Positions 33,701-45,800 of a stretch of DNA of 64,000 nt are shown here, one piece after another; the stretch's first letter is position 1, and each line of letters begins with the position of its first letter. The translations under genes were made by a program, and so were the position numbers. This DNA comes from Epinephelus fuscoguttatus (lineage: Eukaryota > Chordata > Actinopteri > Perciformes > Serranidae): the NCBI RefSeq assembly GCF_011397635.1, contig NC_064769.1, positions 22,027,207 through 22,091,206 of the forward strand, written 5' to 3'. Under the pieces are notes generated by a model, which was given only the letters and a program-made list of their open reading frames with translations, was not told the origin of the DNA and ran no database searches.

Positions 33701-36700
33701 CAGAAAACCTCCATTGTCACCGGTGGTTGCCCTGCACGCGGTAGCTGGAGAATCTGTTGTCAGCCTGCATCTGGACAAATCAGAATTCTTGGGGAATACC
33801 TGACATACACAGTCAGGACACATTAGAGTCTGAGCATTCAATACAAACTCTTGCTGCCCTTGTTTACCCACATTCCCTGGTAATGACCCCAGTCTGGAAT
33901 TCAACTGAGAGACTTTTTGTGGGCAGAACCACAACAATGCGGAAAGCAACGAAAAGGTATTTCCATTTAAATCAAAAGTCTCGATAAGACATTTTTGCCA
34001 TTTCCATTCAGATAAACTCTCGCCCTGTGCTGCATGGCTCATTTTGAGCGTGAGGGATTTAGTGACTAAAAATGTATACTTAACATCTATTTGTTTCTTA
34101 ATGATCTGAGCATGTTTAAGAGACATTTCACCCCAAAATTGTGCGTCTACTCATGGATGAGAGGCTCGTGCTCTTGACAGCGAGAGATGTAAATAGTAAT
34201 GGCGTCCTCCTCAGCTGAGCTGTAACATTAGCTAGCTTGGTGACGCTAGGTGAGCTAGCAGTAGATGCACACTTCCTTCTGGGTGGTGATGCAGTTGACG
34301 GGTTTAGTTCGGTAGAGAGAAAGTGGTTCCTACGTGAAATAGCTTACAATAAGGCCCATTGATTATCTTGAGTAACCAGGTCATGATTTCTGCAAAGAAA
34401 CATTGCTACTTTGAGCACCTCAAGCCAATAGCCCTCTGGTTACATTATATATTCAAGAGAGAAACTTTCAGCAACTCACACCAAAACAATCTAGATTGAT
34501 ACATAGCACCACAGGCAAGAGTAAGAACATTTTTTTTTTATTTGGTCTCTGCACTGGCATTAGCTGTGACCGGAGACATTATGTTTTTGGGTTGTCTATA
34601 CGTCCGTCCTTCAGTCTGTCCCATTCTTGTGAACCCACAATCTTAAGAACCCTAAGAGGGAATTTCTTCAGATTTGTCACAAATGTTCACGCAGACTCAG
34701 AAGTGATGTGATTTTGGTGGTCAAAGGTAAAGGTCACTGTGACCTCATCTGTCTTTTTCTTGTGAATACAATATCTTAAGAACACCCTGAGGGAATTATT
34801 TTAAATTCAGCACAGATTTTCACTTGGACTCAACAATGAACTGATAAGAATTTGGTGGTTAAAGGTCACTGTGGCCATGTGTGCGTCTCATCCTCCTGAA
34901 TGCAATATCTCAAGAAGGCCTTGAGGGAGTTTCCTCAGATTTGATACAGACATCCATTTGGACACAAGAATGAACTGACTGTGAGGTTGAAGGTCAAGGT
35001 CACTGTGACCTTTAAAAAACAATGTTTTTGGCTATAACTCCAAAATTCACACCCTAATTATGACTAAATTTACTGGGAATGTCTAATAAGATGTAATGAT
35101 GAAGTGATGAGTCAACTTCACTATGACATCATAAGCTTCTGCGAAAACTTTTCTGATCAATACTCAACGTCATATCGGGACCAGAGGAGGAGGTATTAGT
35201 GAGATTTGCAATTAGTAGGACGGTACCGAAATATTCGGATATTTGTTTTTTGGGTAGGTTTTTCGTTATGAATTTTTTTTTTTTTTTTTTCTGTTTTTTT
35301 TCTGGTCTTTTTGTTGTTGGTAAATGTAGGTTATCAATAAAAATCAAAACTTTTAAATTGTATTGTTAAAAATGTGAAAATATAGTATCGCCTACCAACG
35401 GAGCTTGTGCACGGCACGCTGGAGCACATCCGTCTGAGGCTGTGGATCAATGCCAAGTTTTACAACTTTATCACTATTCCCTCTAACTTGTAGCTGTTAT
35501 TTCATTATTTTTTGAATTTAATATGAATTATGGAACCGTTTTTGTCAACGTTTGTTTCCCCCATTTTGTAAAATAAGTTTCTTTTGGAGTGCGTGACACA
35601 AGTGTGTTTTGAAAACGGCTGCGGACTGTCACCTGCTCAACGCATCAGTACCTTCGGATGCCATGACAGTAATAGCCAATAATGTCAAAATATCATTTAC
35701 AGACCAATTTAACAGACAATCACTGCTGCCTGACCTGCAGGTCCATTTGCGGGTCCCGCGGGTTACGGGTCGACCCACGCATCACAGCTCAGCTCAGTCT
35801 ATAAATGCTGTACACAACAGTAGACATTATATTCTATTCAGGCCGGCAGAACCAGCAGCGCATCGGCTCTACAGTGCACGGCACTGCTGATTAACCATTT
35901 TATTTCAGCACAGAGTGTCTGTCAGCAACCAGTTACTTGCGGAGGCTTCCTACAACTTGTTTCAACGGTTCCGATTTAATCAGAAGACAAATTAAACAGG
36001 ATGACTAGCCAATGTGAAAATCAAAAGAAAGCATAGAATAATGTACTGAAGGAGACTGTTGTGCCATCACATTTTTTTGTGGTTTGAGAGCAAAGATCCG
36101 GTCGCCGCTGTACAAAACTCTGCAATACAATCAGGTCTGAAAAAACCCCGGAGTCCGCCGCATTTTAAACCAAAGATGAAAGAAAAATGAACACCTTGTG
36201 TCTCTACTTCCAGGTCACAGATATATGTCTGTGCAGAGGTAAAAGGTCTGTGACTGTCTCAGTTGGTTAGGTGACGTGTCAGCTGAAAAACAAGCTTGAT
36301 GAATGAGAATTTCTCGAGTGGAGCTTCACGGTTATGTTTGAGGCCTCAGAAAAACTTAAACAAAGTCACATTTTCTGTATCCATATCTTTCTTCCCATGT
36401 AGTGTGTCCCCAAGTGTAGCTGTAACAAAGACTAACTCGGCTGTTTCTAAAAATACACACGAGCAGCAAAATGCTTTCATGTAGAGTGGAAAAAGAGCCC
36501 ACTTCATCAGAATATGTACAATTAGATCCACTGATTGTGTGACTTCAGTTTGCCTCCACATGGTCTCTGCCTCTCAGCCCTCGCTCATAGGAGCCATGTG
36601 AGTCCAGTTAGCTGGTCAGGGTAGTGCTGATTATCTCTGAAACGGGAATATTGTTAGATGCATCCTCTTAACTCCGAGCAAGAGAGTGGGTAGCTAGCTT

Positions 36701-39700
36701 TTCTATTCAGCAGCCTCCGAGGGCGGTGGACTAAAAATCCTCCAGTTTTAAACATTTTGGTCCTCTGTTTTTTCCTAAACAGCTGCTGGCAGAGCAGGTT
36801 GATTCACCACTTCAGAGGCTGAACAGCATTTGAATAACTGATTTTAATACCTAACTGTAGCAGGCGGACAGGATGATTGCTGGAGCTGAGAGGATACAGG
36901 ATAACACCAGAGTAAAATGGACATGTGACTCTTGTGCTGGAATAGTTAATTTTTGAAAACTAAGAAAGGAAAAGATTTTAACTGGATTCACATTAAAGGC
37001 CACGGGCGCTCTGTGCGTCTGTTTGTTTAATGGTTAATCAGTACAGTCGTCTTGTAGTAAACCAAAGCGACACGATGGACATTTTGTTTTTGGGAGCAAC
37101 ATCAACACTGGACAGGAGCTGATGTGAGTGGGTCCAATTTTGTTGAGTTTTCAATGTTAAATGATAATCATTCATGTAATTATTTTGGAAAGAGATCAGT
37201 AACTTGGCTGTGTGTGTGCTTGTGTGGAGAATTTTGTCATGTGAAGAATATTTTCATGCCAGTGTCCACTGTTTTTGTAATTATATTAAGCTTGAGAGCT
37301 ACAAGTGGAAAGAAAAAACTTAAAAGTGGTTACACAAGTCTGAAGACATTCAGGATTTGAGGCAAGGGTCTAGCAAAAAACTATTTTTTTTAACCAAGTT
37401 TGGAATATATCTCTTTTTAATCTGAATATTTCTGTGTATTATTCTCACTAAATTCAAATACAAAACATAAGGGCTTCAACTAAGGATTCTTTTTATTATT
37501 GATTAATATACCGATCATTTTCACAATTTTGAAGAATGCTCATCACAGTTTCCCAGAGCCCACAGTGACATCTACAAATGTGATTATCAATTACTATTAA
37601 CAGACTAATAGTTGCAGCTCTACAAAACATGGATTTATATGGCAGTGTTTTACAGGTTTAGGTGAAGTAAATGCTTGAAAGTTGACACCCAGTTTGAACA
37701 TTTGAAAGGGGGTTGCCGTTCACGCGAAGGATTCAAGGGACTTTTCCATCAGGCCTCGTGGCCCTGTCGGTGGATGTCGGCCTCTTGGGAGATCTCAACT
37801 GTCTGTTTTCTCCAGAGGGCAGGGCCTGAAAGTAGCTGTCAGAAATGTTGTTAATGACTTAATTTCATATTTTGTACTGAAATGTGGCAGCGTGTTGAAA
37901 AGGTTACAGCAAATAAAAAGTAGGAAGCCATAAACTTTTCAAGGGCACAAAAAGGTAAGGTGCTCAGGCACAATGATTTTTCAGTAGTCGACTCCATGCG
38001 CTCTCCACTTTGTGGAAAATGTTTGAGAAGTATGTGATTGGATAAAATCTGACTTTAAAGTTAATGAAGTTTGTTTCTCTTAATGAACATTGTTGAGTTC
38101 TTAGTGGAGGCAACTTGTACGTGATTAGTAGAAAGTCTTGGAGTTCAACGTGCAGTATTTAATTCTGGAGAAAAATAGTTGATTGTCGAGTTTTTTTTCC
38201 TGGTTGTTAAATACTGATGCCTGGGTTGGTGGTACGGTCCAACCATCAACCCAAGATCATCGCTAGTTGGTGAACTGGGAGTGAGACTCAGAAATCAACT
38301 GTCTTCAAAATTGCACACTGAACCTTTAAATATTAAAATATGAAAGATTCACTCATGTATTTAAAGAACAAGAAGTAAACACCAAAAGTTAAGATGGACT
38401 TGCGCTGTGCATAATACAGTAAAACTAATGTCAGATTATAAAAAGCCTTTCAATCCCTCATACTGCTACTCTCAAGGCTTGTTATGGAGTAACTTTGCTC
38501 AGTTTAAGTGTTTCTTTAAATTAATTTTTAGGGCATAGCGAGTAGGGCTGGGCTGTGTATCAATATCCTGATATAAGACGATATGTTGTCTTCGATTTTG
38601 TATATCCTAGTATTGTAAGTGGTGTTGTTTCCTGGTTTTAAAGACTTATGGTGAAGTGATGTAGTTTTCTGAATTTACCAGATTGTTCTAGTTGTTTTAT
38701 TATTTGCTTAATTTTTAATATTATTTAATTGTGTAAATAGTTTGTGAAAGCACCAATATTCAACTCTACAGTATTGTTGTAATATTATTTTCGAGATGCT
38801 TGGTCAGAAATATTGTGGTATTAATTTTTTTTTGACATCGCCTAACCCATTTTGATAAATCTCTTGTCGAGGGAATGCTGTTAGTAAAATATCTGCCACA
38901 TCCTCAGTAAAGACAATGTCCCCACAGATTCAGCGAGGCTTTAGTTATATGATTATGTAATTGAATCATATTCCTGCTGACAAGCTGTTAGGATGCCACA
39001 CTGCTGCGTGACTGGGCCACATGCGTACTTCGTTAGCATGGATGCACAGCACAAGAAACTGATGTTGTGTAGCTTGCTGTGAGGTGACAGAATCACAGAA
39101 CGGACTATTAAATGTTCTCTTAGTTAGTTTTTATAACGTTCCCGGGTGTGTCGAGTCTCGCACAGACCTCTTCATACAAGCTGGTGAACAGCACGTAGCT
39201 GTTGTCGAGTATTCACGATGGCATGTGATGGCTTGGACACAAGTGGATCCTCTATCCCCTAAATATCTCACGGGTCAGAGGGGACAGGAATGCAGTGTTG
39301 TTCTGTACTTCAGAAGATTTAAAATACACTTGTGAATTAAAAAAAAAAATGACGGTAATAAAATCTTTCGATTTGAGTAAAAAAACACAACAAAACTGGA
39401 AAAAAATGTGCTTGAAAATGTAATGTACTCATAGCTTTTGATGTATGTTTGTCTTTACTTTGGACCGGGACCAAAACTGATTCACATTTTGAGATGTGAC
39501 CACCTTAAATTAGCGTCCAGAGGGGAAAAAACATCTGGCCTACATTCAGCTCTTGGATCGTCACTATGTTTTGCAAGTGTAGTTGGCTATCAGCGTTGGA
39601 CCTGAGATAATCAATTCTCTGTCCAGGGGTTGATGAGTCCTTTTTAAACATCTCCACCTCCATGACGTATTTCTGTGTTGTTTTTGTTGCTGAAACACAT

Positions 39701-42372
39701 CGCCCCTCCTCTTTCTCCGTTGTAGGGTGGCTGCGTGGATTCGTCCAATCAAAGCCTGGCACTGCTCTTGATGACCCTTGGCCAGCAGGACGTGTCGAAG
39801 GTTTTGCTCGGACCCCTCTCCCCATACACGTAAGCAACATCACTCAGTAATAGACACGCACAGAGCTCCCCTGCCCTGGCTCATTTATAAGTTACTATAT
39901 AGACGCACTTTGTTATTCTTCTACTCGTCCAAACTTGTCAAGTGGGAATATTCCAAAGTTCTTGTCCCACTTTAGAGCACGAAATGCTGCACAAATACAC
40001 AACAGAGGCAATAAATGCACTTATCAGGATGTGAAACAGAAGCCTCAGTGTTTGTTTTTTATTGATTTCCCTGAAAAATGCCAGGATTTTAAAGAGTTTT
40101 AAATAATTTGCCTTTAAATTAAAGTCATAATGCTCCAGAAGTTGTTTCTTGCAATAAAAGCACATTGGAGTTTGTAGTAAACATGTTAGAGAAAAATGGA
40201 GAGAAAATTCAAGGGAATTCAAGTTTGTTTAAAAAGATAAAAAGAATGCAATATAAGCCCCAGTAAAGTCAGTCGACCTTGGATCACTTTTTTCCCCAGC
40301 ACAAATTATTCACATGCTTTAGAACGTCTGCGTTATCATGAGACTTGGCCAGCTGTGCTTTCACGTGGTCATTGACATGGTCAGTGTCAGTTCATGCAAA
40401 GCATACTCAGTGAATTTGTGATGAATTTCCATACAGTTTAAGACACATTTTAACAAGGATTCTTTCTTGTATACAAAAGTGTTTCAAATGTTCAAGAATA
40501 AAGGAGAAAAAAATAGAAAGGCAGTTGAACACAAAGTCTGTTTGGGACACCTTCATCATCACGAATGAGGAGTGAACTGTGAACTGTCCATTTTCAGTTA
40601 TCATGGTACCGGTGCTGTGTCCCTCTCAAGTACAGTACTATGATAACTGAAGATTGGCAGTGCCATCCCAATGCACTCCCCTCCTTACTCAGGTAATGCT
40701 GATGTTTTTATCTTCTAAAGACCAATGAAATTAAGTTTAAACAGTTTTTTTTGTAAATTGCCTCTGCCTTAGAAATTTTAGACATCCTTGGTTTAAGAAT
40801 ACTATAACTGATACCCTTTGACCTTTACCTACATCACTTAAAGGACCAGTGTCTGGGATTTAGTGGCATCTAGTGGTGAAGTTGCAGATTGCAACTACCC
40901 GAATACCTTTCTACTAAAACTTTGATTCTCTGCCTGAACTCAAGAGGGCCTGACCTGCCAGTTTTGGGCCTGGTTGTCATTTCTCAGCTTTAGCTTGGGC
41001 TTCTGTTGTGTTGTGTTGGGTTCTTACAATTTCCTGGTGTAAGAGCGTTCTGTTTCTGTATGAATTAACAGACTGGTAAGTTTCACTTTCACTGAACTTG
41101 CTGCTCTGCTGCTCTGTCTCTGAGAGCAGTGGTTCCCAACTGGTAGGTCATGTGTCCATTCTGATTGGACCGCAAATGACTTGCAAATGTGTCAAGTTTG
41201 TAAAAAACACACTTTATTTTTAGGTAAAGTGAATTTCCAGCAAAGCACTTTTATTTTTAAGTGCAGTTATCTGCTGTAGGGTGAATGATTAACGGACAGC
41301 AACTTGCTTGACGACACAGCCAAATGCCAGTATGACACTGAATATATTAAACTGTGTGGACCTTGAACTAATGACTATGGAGAAATCTGGACCCTGTGGC
41401 TGGACCAGTTGGGAACCACGGCTGTAGAGTACACCATGCTCCTTTGAGAGTTCGATGCTCCAAACCAAAAGGAATGTTCCAACAACGTCCTAAATTTATA
41501 AAAAGTAAAGTTTGAATCAGAGTACCCCGTGTCACAAATTCCTGCTGCTGCATTGAAAAGACTTTGGTAGACTTTCGCTTGTAAAAATGTTAATATTAAG
41601 AAAAAATTACAGTGGACTTTAAAGTTTTTAAGCAGGATTTTGCCCAAACTGCTAACGTGGTTCTGGCTTGTGTGGGCTTGGACAGAAACCATGCAGGTTC
41701 ATGTAGGGAGGGGTCTGATTTTGGGGCCTGATCAAAGCTGTATCTGTTGATTAACTTTGTTTTTCAAGACATGTAGGAGAACCTAACGCAGCCTTCAAGC
41801 TGTTACTTCAGGATAAGAACATGACAGGCCCTTTAGAACCAGTGTTTGGTTTGTCTGTTCTGGGCTACTGTAGAAACATGGCTGTGCATCACAGTTGGCT
41901 ACACGGAACTGCTCCTTATGTAGATATGAAAGGCATAGTCAAAGCACTCAAAAACAATGCTTCTCAGATTCAGGTTACGATTATATTCCATATCATCCGA
42001 TAAACCCCCTAAATCCTACACGCTGGTCCTTTTAAGCAGACTTCATGGAGTTGACCCAGGACATTGTGTTCTGTAACTCCCAGTGTTTATCATTTATTGA
42101 TAGTTGGACTATATTTCATCCAACATAAGGTGAACGCCTCTCCTCGCATAAAAATGGAACTGAAATTTCATCTTCCCTCCTCTCTCTGCCTTCCACCTTT
42201 CTGTCTTTGCTCCTCCAGGATCGAGTTCCTCAGACACATTAGAGATTTCTTCCAGATCATGTTCAAGATCGAGGTTCAGAAGCCTCTAGAAGATGAGAGG
42301 AAAGGAGGAGACAAGGTCCTGATGACCTGTGTAGGAGTCGGTTACAGCAACATTAACAAAACCATTAAATAA
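27721..42372 (+). CDS. rcl1: RNA 3'-terminal phosphate cyclase-like protein
   Basis: Nine coding exons: 27721-27850, 28280-28351, 29449-29624, 30350-30424, 30561-30685, 31390-31515, 31746-31902, 39726-39829 and 42219-42372. They join in phase to 372 residues; human RCL1 has 373. Landmarks are FFRQRLVLSTLSGK, DFEASFIRLLDKVTNGSRIE, GGSIEHDCNTQRSIGYYLE, RGMAPGGGGEALFSCPV, SGKSPGFGLTLVAET, LPEDLGRNCAKLLLEE and GGDKVLMTCVGVGYSN. Rcl1 is a nucleolar protein related to RNA cyclases but lacking cyclase activity. It partners the GTPase Bms1 in early cleavages that release pre-18S rRNA. ATG 27721 has a good context (AACATGG) and matches the human start. The frame stays open 53 codons upstream to 27562. 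Intron 7 is 7.8 kb and intron 8 carries mir-101. Confidence 0.95.
28641..29391. mobile_element. hAT-type MITE in rcl1 intron 2
   Basis: The termini are CAGAGGTGTGG and CCCCACCTCTG. Degenerate 8-bp duplications CTGTAATG (28633-28640) and CTGTAAAA (29392-29399) flank it. The arms are rich in GACTTGGACT-type motifs. The middle (about 29000-29230) carries a segment with TTTCACCTCTCATCCAAGAA that resembles a second, nested repeat. Confidence 0.65.
31074..31211 (-). mobile_element. tRNA-derived SINE, copy 2, internally deleted
   Basis: It has the same head (GGGGCGTCGGTGGCTTAGTGG on the minus strand, with one fewer base in the following loop) and the same tail as the other copies. The segment holding the B box and the following conserved block is missing. 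Perfect 16-bp target duplications GCCTATATATATTTCT lie at 31058-31073 and 31212-31227. It lies in rcl1 intron 5. Confidence 0.82.
34645..35020 (+). repeat. 133-bp tandem repeat, about three units
   Basis: Units begin at the AAGAA motif at 34645, 34778 and 34912, giving a period of 133-134 bp. Each has a GAGGGAATTT-like block, a GGACTCAA-like block and AAGGTCACTGTG near the end. Units 1 and 3 contain the perfect palindrome AGGTCACTGTGACCT at 34731-34745 and 34997-35011. Unit 2 has a decayed version. Related arrays are dispersed in fish genomes. Confidence 0.8.
37469..37622. mobile_element. Short hAT-type MITE
   Basis: The ends AAGGGCTTCAAC and GTTGCAGCTCTA are inverted repeats with mismatches. 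They are flanked by a perfect 8-bp duplication CAAAACAT at 37461-37468 and 37623-37630. The interior (TCCCAGAGCCCA, GTGACATCT) matches a shortened form of a teleost MITE whose long form starts GGGCTGCAACTAA. Confidence 0.8.
38543..38849. mobile_element. Probable hAT-type MITE with AGGGCTGGGC end
   Basis: The left end is TAGGGCTGGGCTG with adjacent ATCAATATCCTGATAT. The right end is GACATCGCCTAACCCA, an imperfect inverted match. The interior is AT-rich and without a coding frame. No clear target duplication was found. Confidence 0.45.
40581..40664 (+). ncRNA. mir101: microRNA mir-101 precursor
   Basis: The 3' arm at 40631-40652 starts TACAGTACTATGATAACTGA and matches the highly conserved mature miR-101b. 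The 5' arm at about 40595-40616 reads CAGTTATCATGGTACCGG. The two arms pair across a short loop (TCCCTCTCA region), and the flanks AACTGTCC and GGCAGT extend the stem. It lies in rcl1 intron 8 on the same strand, like human MIR101-2 in RCL1. It is therefore probably processed from the rcl1 transcript. miR-101 is known to repress targets such as EZH2. Confidence 0.95.
40838..42035. mobile_element. MITE of the AAAGGNCCAGTGT family, interrupted copy
   Basis: The left end TTAAAGGACCAGTGTCTGG is followed by GTGGCATCTAGTGG. The right end is CCTACACGCTGGTCCTTTTAA. The right interior (AGAACCAGTGTTTGG, CTACTGTAGAAAC) matches the intact copy at 59678-60025. A second transposon (41127-41424) is nested inside, which explains much of the extra length. 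It lies in rcl1 intron 8, downstream of mir-101. Confidence 0.7.
41127..41424. mobile_element. Nested hAT-like MITE
   Basis: The termini are CAGTGGTTCCCAACTGG and CCAGTTGGGAACCACGGCTG. The inverted repeat is nearly perfect apart from three extra bases on the right. No coding sequence is present. It is nested within the element at 40838-42035. The target duplication is not evident. Confidence 0.65.
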
Positions 42373-42373
42373 A
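42368..42373 (+). terminator. rcl1: rcl1 poly(A) signal overlapping the stop codon
   Basis: AATAAA starts two bases before the TAA stop codon (42370-42372), so the stop lies inside the hexamer. No other clear AATAAA on this strand was seen before the annexin 3' end. The implied 3' UTR is only about 15-30 nt. Confidence 0.55.
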
Positions 42374-42460
42374 ATAGTATTTTTTATATTAACGCCATGG
42401 TGTCGTCTCATATCTCTCTGCTCACTCACATAACATGAAGAATAGAATACAGTATTGTAT

Positions 42461-42466
42461 TTTATT
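42461..42466 (-). terminator. anxa3: Annexin gene poly(A) signal
   Basis: TTTATT on the plus strand reads AATAAA for the minus-strand annexin gene, 356 nt after its stop codon. It sits about 90 bp from the rcl1 signal, so the two convergent genes end next to each other. Confidence 0.5.
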
Positions 42467-42821
42467 TAATGTGAAAGTCATGACATCAGTTATTTGTGTA
42501 CCAACTTTAAGGATATTCATGTTACAATATGCAAAAAGATAAAATACGTAAGAAATGTGGAATTGACAAAGACATTTAACATCATCTTCATGTCTATACC
42601 TCTTAGGTCTGTGTGTGTTAATCATTCAGTCTGCACAGCTCTGTGGTTTCAACCATCACTTACTGGAATTCCACATTCAAAAACATTTCTAGATGGTTAG
42701 TTCCAGCTAAGCAAGTGTATCACTATGGTGCTGTTGGAAAGGTCAGCGACTGGTCATTAGCTGTGGTTCTTCCCATCTGCACTTCACGCCACATGTTTCT
42801 CATCATGGGAGTTGGGAGGAG

Positions 42822-45800
42822 TTAGTCGTCTTGGCCACATAGATGCTTGAGGGCGTCGCCGTAACTGCTTGACACTTCAGACTACACAAACATGAAGGGG
42901 AGGGGGGAGACAGGAAACTGTGTTTTAAGGACACGTCATCTAAAACAATTGGGTGATGTTGATGTTGATGTTCAAGGATAACTAAAGTATTGTCCAACCT
43001 GGACACTATCTTCCTATGTTTTTGTATCTAAGTGACTAATAGGAGCAACAGTTTTTAAAATGGCCCAGTACTGAGCGTGAGGACACAGGCTGCAAGTGAG
43101 CACTGTCAATTTATGTCCACTAAAAGTGCTTGTTTCTGCCACTGAGAGGCTCTGATTGTTATTCTAAGTGTCTGACAATTTATGGAAAGGATCCCTACAG
43201 AGATAGACTTTTTTGTTAAAGAGTAAGATCCTTCTTGTTTAACCAGAACCAGCCCCAAAATGACCATTGCCACACACACCAAACTCCATTTAAATAAACA
43301 GTAATTTAAGCGGGTATAGAGCCAACATATTTTCACATCTAACTGGATGAATTTATTTATTTATTTCAATCAATCCAGAGCTGGTGACTGTTGGAACAAT
43401 GAAAAGACATTGAGAGTTTTATTTTCTTTCTGTCAGCTTTCAATGATGTGAATATTTTATTATTATTTTTTTAAAGATTATTTTTAAGGGCTTTTTGCCT
43501 TTAATGGACAGGACAGTATGTGAAATGGGGAGAGAGAGTGGGGAGTGACACGCAGCAAAGGGCCACAGGCTGGAATCGAACCTGTGGCCACTGCAGTGAG
43601 GCAGTGCCTCTGTACATGGGGCGCTGGCACTATCCACTACGCTAATGACGCCCCAATGATATGAATTTTATGATGATAAAATTACTATTAATTTAAATGG
43701 AGTCTGGTGGGTGTGATGATAGCAATTATGGGGCTGTTTCTGGTTATACAAAATGTATCTTTTCTCCATAACAGTAAGTCTATCTCTGTAGGAATCCTTT
43801 ACATAAACAATAATATCGGCTGCTAATGGCTTTAAAATGAAATATCAGAATCAGCCAACATGCTTTTTCTTAATTCGCACAATGAATGTATATTACATAC
43901 ATTGAAAAGTAACGCACTTTGTCTCCATCTGCTGGTGGGCCATCATGAGAACACTATGCATGCATATCATGATGTTAGTTCCACCACATAAGAGATTTGA
44001 TCACTAAAATTAAGAAGGGTAAAAAAAAAATCGACATATCGATATCAGTATTGGTTATCGGTCAAATGAGATGTTATATATATCGGCATGTCAGATATCG
44101 GCAAAAATCCAATATTGTGCATTGGTGTCTCCCTTAGTCAATTGGACACCCAAGTTATCCTTTAACAATGTGACAAAAATCTTACTCAACGTCTCAAAAC
44201 AAGATGCCAAGACACTTAAATTTGTTGAACATTTATGTTTATGAGCATGTTAAATGTAATCTTTATGGGTATGTATACTGACCTCCAACTGGGAGTAAAG
44301 GGAGCATCCAAACAGCTTCTTATACTCTGCTCTGATGTCCAGCAGATCCATCTCTGAGCGACTGACTATTATCCTGGTCAGAGTGGACTCTGTGGTCCCC
44401 ACACCCTGGACAAAGGTACATTTGGGAAAGAAGCAACCTGGGTAAATCAAATCAAATAACTTGTGTGTAATTTGTTTACACAGATGATTCTGCATAACAG
44501 CAGCTTCATATTGTTTATGTGGTCATCTGCTTTAGGGGCTGTTGACACATTTCCACCAGTGGTGCACATTTATTCAAAGCAGCTGTGGCTTAACATTCCT
44601 TTCCACACCACTGCTGACGAACACAATTGTCTGCTGTGGCTAAAAAGAGCATGGTGCATCCAAACAATATGTGGACTTTGTTTTGGGAGCCACTGGCTTT
44701 GGGATTTTAAAAAGCCCTCATGATATAGACGGACAGTTTGTATAGCTTACCCTCATGGCCTTGAAAAGCCTCTCAGCCATGTATGCAGGGACGCTCTTCA
44801 CACACTTCACTAGAAACACAAGTAAGGGAATAAATGTTTTTTGTAATGTTTTATGTTTAATGCATCTCAAGTGATTAACTTTGTAATAAATCCCACAAAA
44901 AATGAAGATTCAATAAAATAAAAAATAGCCACTGTTTCTCACCAACGGCCACAAGAAGCTTCTCCAGGTCTCCAGACATCTCACTCTCAATGCTCTCCTG
45001 CAGAGTCTTCTTACTTAAATTCTTGTACTCTACCAGAGCTGCCAAAACATGACACAGATTCAGTATAACTTTTTTTGTCTTCTTGGATGTGCTACATAGA
45101 TTTCTTTATATATATTAGTTTGTTTAGCCATGCTAGGGGCGGTGGGAATAGGGATGACACTATCTTGGTTGGGTAGTCCACCACCTTTTCTGAAATTTTG
45201 TGCAGCCTTTGGTGATCTTGACTTTTTATTTGGCACCATCATCAAAGTTATTATACTGTAGGTAACTAAAACTAATCTAAAACTAGGTATAAAATAATAT
45301 TTTAGGTAACTGAAATAAATGTAAAACTAGATGTTAGGAAAATAGCTTAAAAACTAACTAAAATGAAAATATACAGGAAATATCTTCAGTTTTATTCTTT
45401 GTCAGTTTGGTCAAATTTGTCAACACAAGCGTGAGGAGGCAATGGTGCACATGTTTATTGAGACTGTGGTGTCTGCTTGACCTCTTCTGACCTTTTAAAA
45501 TCTTGCCCCTAACAAATACTGCACATATCATATCAAAAAATAACATTTAAACTATTCAAAACTAAATCAAAACAAAACAAAAAAAATAAACAATAAACAC
45601 TGAACTGAAACAAGCAAACCCACTCTGGAGACTAACTGAAACTAAACTGAATTAAAACAAAACATTAAAATGAAATAAAAACAAAATGAAAAATACAACA
45701 CTATAATTACTCTTTACATCATCAGGTAAAAATCTAATTTGCGCAATGACCAAATACGTGCAGAACAAATTTCCTCAGCTGTACTGTGTGTTAAGTGCTT

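Larger units (their letters stand above)
31903..39725. other. rcl1: rcl1 intron 7, repeat-rich, no exon recognised
   Basis: This 7.8-kb intron separates exons 7 and 8. Besides the tandem repeat and MITEs listed separately, about 35215-35350 has ATATTCGGATATTTG-type sequence and about 35740-35780 has GCGGGTCCCGCGGG-type sequence, both reminiscent of decayed hAT elements. Open frames such as 33683-34126 (minus) show no family resemblance. About 37690-37830 is GC-richer and carries CCAGAGGGCAGG. Confidence 0.5.

Noticed and set aside
33683-34126. 147-codon open frame on the minus strand in rcl1 intron 7
   Set aside because: No family resemblance, no conserved motif and no splice partners; AT-moderate intronic DNA easily gives such a frame by chance.
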